A program made the position numbers and the translations under genes. Positions 59,520 to 59,689 of a DNA stretch of 59,689 nt are shown here, one piece after another. Origin of the DNA: a bacterium. Its GTDB lineage: Bacteria; Actinomycetota; Coriobacteriia; Coriobacteriales; CADBOM01. The notes beneath the pieces are model-generated. The model did not search any database and was not told the DNA's origin. It worked only from the letters and a program-made list of their open reading frames with translations. Location of the stretch: contig JAILQZ010000094.1 of NCBI GenBank assembly GCA_024698685.1, positions 1 to 59,689 on the forward strand. The letters run 5' to 3'. The stretch's first letter is position 1; each line of letters starts with the position of its first letter.

Positions 59520-59689
59520 TGGTGGAGATGATGGGGTTCGAGCGTTAGGCGCGGCAGCGCCGTGCGCAGCATCCCAGTGGGCTGCTGCGAGCGAGAACGG
59601 GCGGGCGGAAGCCCGCCCAAGGGGATTACGCGTCTGCATCGGTGACGACCCCCGCGTTGCTAACGCGCTGCTCTCCCAGCTGAGCTACA
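59520..59689 (-). pseudogene. tRNA-Ala-like sequence interrupted in the T-arm; 5' end beyond window
   Basis: Minus strand, 59642-59689: the end of the acceptor (TG), a canonical D-arm (GCTCAGCTGGGAGAGC), an anticodon arm with loop TTAGCAA (anticodon AGC) and the start of a variable loop. Then about 100 bp unlike tRNA follow, rich in hairpins such as GGGCGGGC/GCCCGCCC. At 59520-59542 the T-loop, 3' T-stem and acceptor (TCGAACCCCATCATCTCC) with ACCA resume. The 5' T-stem is missing. The AGC anticodon is rare in bacteria. The acceptor pair can only be checked outside the window. Confidence 0.6.

Noticed and set aside
59415-59639. 74-residue minus-strand ORF
   Set aside because: It overlaps the terminator and the tRNA-like sequence and has no gene features.

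Overview
The window is about 60 kb of GC-rich chromosome with core housekeeping genes on both strands and little intergenic space. The gene content suggests a strict anaerobe of the class Coriobacteriia (Actinomycetota), probably Eggerthellales. Supporting signs are an [FeFe] hydrogenase, Pta/AckA acetate metabolism, a rapZ-yvcK-whiA module, an actinobacterial-style gap-pgk-tpiA-gpmI-secG operon, many GTG/TTG starts, and soluble FAD and molybdopterin oxidoreductases. There is no rRNA in the window, so the genus is inference.

Layout. 1-3.7 kb (minus): end of a DUF2344 gene, a B12-binding radical SAM gene and a DUF697-like protein. 4.0-7.6 kb (plus): a two-gene [FeFe] hydrogenase unit, a NuoF-like/GltD-like flavoprotein and HydA. 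7.7-10.1 kb (minus): metN-metI-metQ methionine importer. 10.4 kb: an ACT protein. 10.8-18.2 kb (minus): the elongation cluster mreB-mreC-mreD-mrdA-rodA with a TPR membrane protein upstream. 18.3-19.4 kb: cyclophilin, tRNA-Arg and an 8Fe ferredoxin too short for the ORF track. 19.6-23.4 kb: rlmD-type methyltransferase, then glf and a glycosyltransferase. 23.7-26.4 kb: convergent pta and ackA, with a HIT gene upstream of ackA. 26.6-31.5 kb: xseA/xseB, a zinc peptidase, RNase D, a lipid-kinase-like protein and a ybaK-type deacylase. 31.5-37 kb: four tRNA genes (Gly, Val, Cys, Leu) interspersed with an FMN-binding protein, a LicD/LicD-like pair and an acyltransferase. 37-42.1 kb: the glycolytic operon ending in secG. 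42.3-47.1 kb: whiA, yvcK, rapZ, nrdR, a small SOS-type membrane protein and lexA. 47.1-51 kb: cysE, a two-TM/NUDIX-like protein, an inverted array of 50-bp-spaced repeats and an SRPBCC membrane protein. 51-57.8 kb: two near-identical FAD oxidoreductases around a small unknown gene, then a molybdopterin oxidoreductase with its ferredoxin subunit. 57.9-59.7 kb: a VapBC pair, an alpha/beta hydrolase and a tRNA-Ala-like sequence broken by about 100 bp.

How they work together. Glycolysis, Pta/AckA and the hydrogenase form a fermentative core with H2 as electron sink or donor. Mre/Rod, Glf, LicD and the acyltransferase build the cell wall and its surface glycans. The lexA region is a compact SOS locus with three LexA boxes between lexA and a divergent 95-residue tail-anchored protein. 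The most unusual parts are the orphan 2TM-NUDIX-like protein (architecture like a CBASS effector, with no cyclase visible), the repeat array beside it, the SOS mini-protein, the FAD/Mo redox cluster and the interrupted tRNA.
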